From Ophthalmolycus amberensis (taxonomy: Eukaryota > Chordata > Actinopteri > Perciformes > Zoarcidae): a stretch of 64,000 nt of DNA. Shown in pieces: positions 62,110-64,000 of the stretch. Numbering within the stretch: the stretch's first letter is position 1; every line of letters starts with the position of its first letter. Where the stretch lies: assembly GCA_024529925.1 (NCBI GenBank), contig JAFEUB010001171.1, forward strand, positions 1,664,001 to 1,728,000, written 5' to 3'. Made by a program: the position numbers and the translations under genes. The notes under the pieces are model-generated. The model was not told the DNA's origin and did not search any database. It was given only the letters and a program-made list of their open reading frames with translations.

Positions 62110-62395
62110 GGGCTTGTGTCTCTGCCAGTTTGGCCTACATACTGAACCATCATTACTTTTTCTCTGCTTACCTCTGAGACTTTTGATATGTAGAAAGATG
62201 TTGACGTTTGTTACGACCGGCTCATCCAGGTGCCCTCAATCACTCGTTAGGGAGCTGCACCTAGAAGTCAAAAGACACAGAATACACACGCATGCACACA
62301 CACACACACCCAAGCACAAACATTCACAGCAGGACATAGAACCATACGTAACACATTGTATAAATATTCATACTGCAAACATAAGATTTTAGATT
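62110..62395 (+). repeat. Direct repeat copy A1 (286 bp), grina intron 1
   Basis: Copy A1, from GGGCTTGTGTCTCTGCCAG to TAAGATTTTAGATT, is identical to 63028-63311 except for one CA unit in an internal microsatellite. The copies are 632 bases apart. Confidence 0.97.
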
Positions 62396-63027
62396 ATCAC
62401 AATGTTGAAACGGCATCAATATTAATCATAAAATACAGCAGCGTCTTTACTGTCTCGCCGACAGCATGCAGAATAAAATGAACAACTCAAAACTGCACAT
62501 CCAACACAAGTCAGAACACGGAGCAAGCATGAGTGAACCATGTCAACAAACACGGCAACACATGCAAAACCGAGTGCACTAAGTCAGTAATGTATTATGG
62601 GATGTTTTAAAGGTTTTGTTGATGCCTAATCAAGTATTTACATTCGGCGTGGTTTCAAGCTGATCCCACGGCCCTGAATAATGCAGCTGGAACCTTTCCA
62701 ATAAAACATAATCATAAAGTTGTATTTTTATTGATAGATCGAAGCCCGGGGTCACTCGCAAACTTAATAAAATAAATAAATAAAATGATTGTTCTTCAGG
62801 GATCATATCATCCCGAGACATCATCACGTGGACTAGATTGCTTTGAGACGGTGTTCACACAGACAATACACATGGAAAACCACTTTAAAACACACGGATG
62901 TACAGCCATAATAATATACATGATGTATTCTGCAGCATACCATATTCCTTCAGCTCTGTCTATTCTCGCCACAGTTTTTATTATGTTGTCCTGTTGATTG
63001 TTTGAAATATAAAGTATGAAATTATTT

Positions 63028-63311
63028 GGGCTTGTGTCTCTGCCAGTTTGGCCTACATACTGAACCATCATTACTTTTTCTCTGCTTACCTCTGAGACTT
63101 TTGATATGTAGAAAGATGTTGACGTTTGTTACGACCGGCTCATCCAGGTGCCCTCAATCACTCGTTAGGGAGCTGCACCTAGAAGTCAAAAGACACAGAA
63201 TACACACGCATGCACACACACACACCCAAGCACAAACATTCACAGCAGGACATAGAACCATACGTAACACATTGTATAAATATTCATACTGCAAACATAA
63301 GATTTTAGATT
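63028..63311 (+). repeat. Direct repeat copy A2 (284 bp), grina intron 1
   Basis: Second copy of the repeat at 62110-62395, two bases shorter in its CA run. It ends only 60 bases before the grina coding-exon acceptor. Confidence 0.97.
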
Positions 63312-63398
63312 TACATCGTTTGTGCTGGATACAGACGTTTAATCCTAATTTTCCTTCTCTTCATCTCATAGATTGTTCTAGCAGCAGAGTGAGCCATC

Positions 63399-63687
63399 AT
63401 GTCCCAGGACAAGAGTGGATACCCTGTTATGGGTGAGAACAACCCACTTCACAACAGCGTCTATGGACCCCCTCAGCCAGGTTTCGGCATGCCCCCTCCC
63501 AACTACAGCCAAGCCCCAGTGGGTCCGTACCCTCCAGCCACCGGCTACGGACAGCCAGGCTTCCCCCAGGCCGGCCCCGGCTCCGCCCCTGGTCCCTACC
63601 CTCAGATGCCCTACCCACAGGGGCCCTACCCTCAGGGGCCTTATCAGCAAGGACCCGCACAGCCAGGCTTTCCCAGTGACCCAACGG
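63399..63687 (+). CDS. grina: GRINA/TMBIM3, first coding exon (gene continues right)
   Basis: The exon runs 63372-63687 with the ATG at 63399 and a GTGAGT donor at 63688; only the first 96 codons are in the window. The start MSQDKSGYPVMGENNP and the following Pro/Gly/Tyr/Gln-rich repeats (YPQGPYPQGPYQQGP) match the cytosolic N-terminus of GRINA (human: MSHEKSFLVSGDNYP, then repeated PQGPYPQ). The seven-transmembrane BAX-inhibitor-1 domain must lie beyond the right edge. GRINA is an ER/Golgi membrane protein linked to calcium handling and cell survival. Position beside mapk15 and vps28 matches human 8q24.3. A related TMBIM1 or LITAF-like Pro-rich start is possible but fits less well. Confidence 0.85.
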
Positions 63688-64000
63688 GTGAGTGGTTAAA
63701 CCAAAGAAGTGAGGCATTTATAAACAGACTTTTCCTTTTCTAGCCCGCCTTATTCTTTATTAGATACTTTAATGTGACTCAGAGGCGATAAACCATTATA
63801 GAACCAAAAAGGTGCCTCTATGACAGTGAGCACATCAGTTTAACTCATGCTCAACACAGACGACTGGGCAATCAATGAGATCCATACTACAATCACAGTG
63901 TGCCGAAAACACCACAGACACGTGTCCATTTGTTCGGCCTGGCTTTTTTGCCAGTTGTTTAGTGCTGCGCCAGATTGAACGCTTAGCTGCACAAGCCTTT

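Noticed and set aside
62110..63311. LTR retrotransposon or TRIM element
   Set aside because: The repeats lack TG..CA ends, no flanking target duplication was found, and there is no primer-binding site or coding capacity between them.

Overview
This is vertebrate nuclear DNA, almost certainly from a percomorph teleost. Genes are split by GT-AG introns. CA/GT, CT and AT microsatellites are dense, and several short dispersed repeats look like types common in perciform fish. Proteins match vertebrate orthologues closely but are not mammalian. I saw no prokaryotic, viral or organellar sequence and no CRISPR.

Layout from left to right: the 3' end of nup153 (+, first 533 bases plus a long 3'UTR); a tektin-family gene (+, about 2.8-5.05 kb) that appears broken by two frame-disrupting lesions; stmnd1, stathmin-domain protein (+, 5.8-9.0 kb); rbm24, a muscle RNA-binding protein (+, 11.8-18.9 kb); cap2, an actin regulator (+, coding 27.0-40.4 kb); aunip (-, 41.4-43.0 kb); vps28, ESCRT-I (+, 44.5-46.2 kb); mapk15/ERK7-8 (+, 48.3-56.2 kb); and the 5' end of grina/tmbim3 (+, first coding exon at 63.4 kb, continuing off the right edge).

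From memory of the human map, nup153, stmnd1, rbm24 and cap2 belong to the 6p22.3 neighbourhood. vps28, mapk15 and grina belong to 8q24.3, and aunip to 1p36. The window therefore appears to span an ancestral synteny junction between cap2 and vps28. The genes are not an operon. Shared themes are muscle (rbm24, cap2, each with MEF2-like sites upstream) and cilia (the tektin-like gene, mapk15 and possibly stmnd1).

I built the exon models by hand from splice sites and reading-frame phase. For all complete genes except the tektin-like one, the phases close perfectly. I found no convincing new multi-gene system. The observations most worth checking are the decayed tektin gene with its 23-bp triplication, a near-identical 285-bp direct repeat in grina intron 1, a long UG tract abutting an stmnd1 splice acceptor, a GC-AG intron in cap2, inverted copies of a dispersed repeat in cap2, a CRE-flanked bidirectional promoter, and several foldback sequences.
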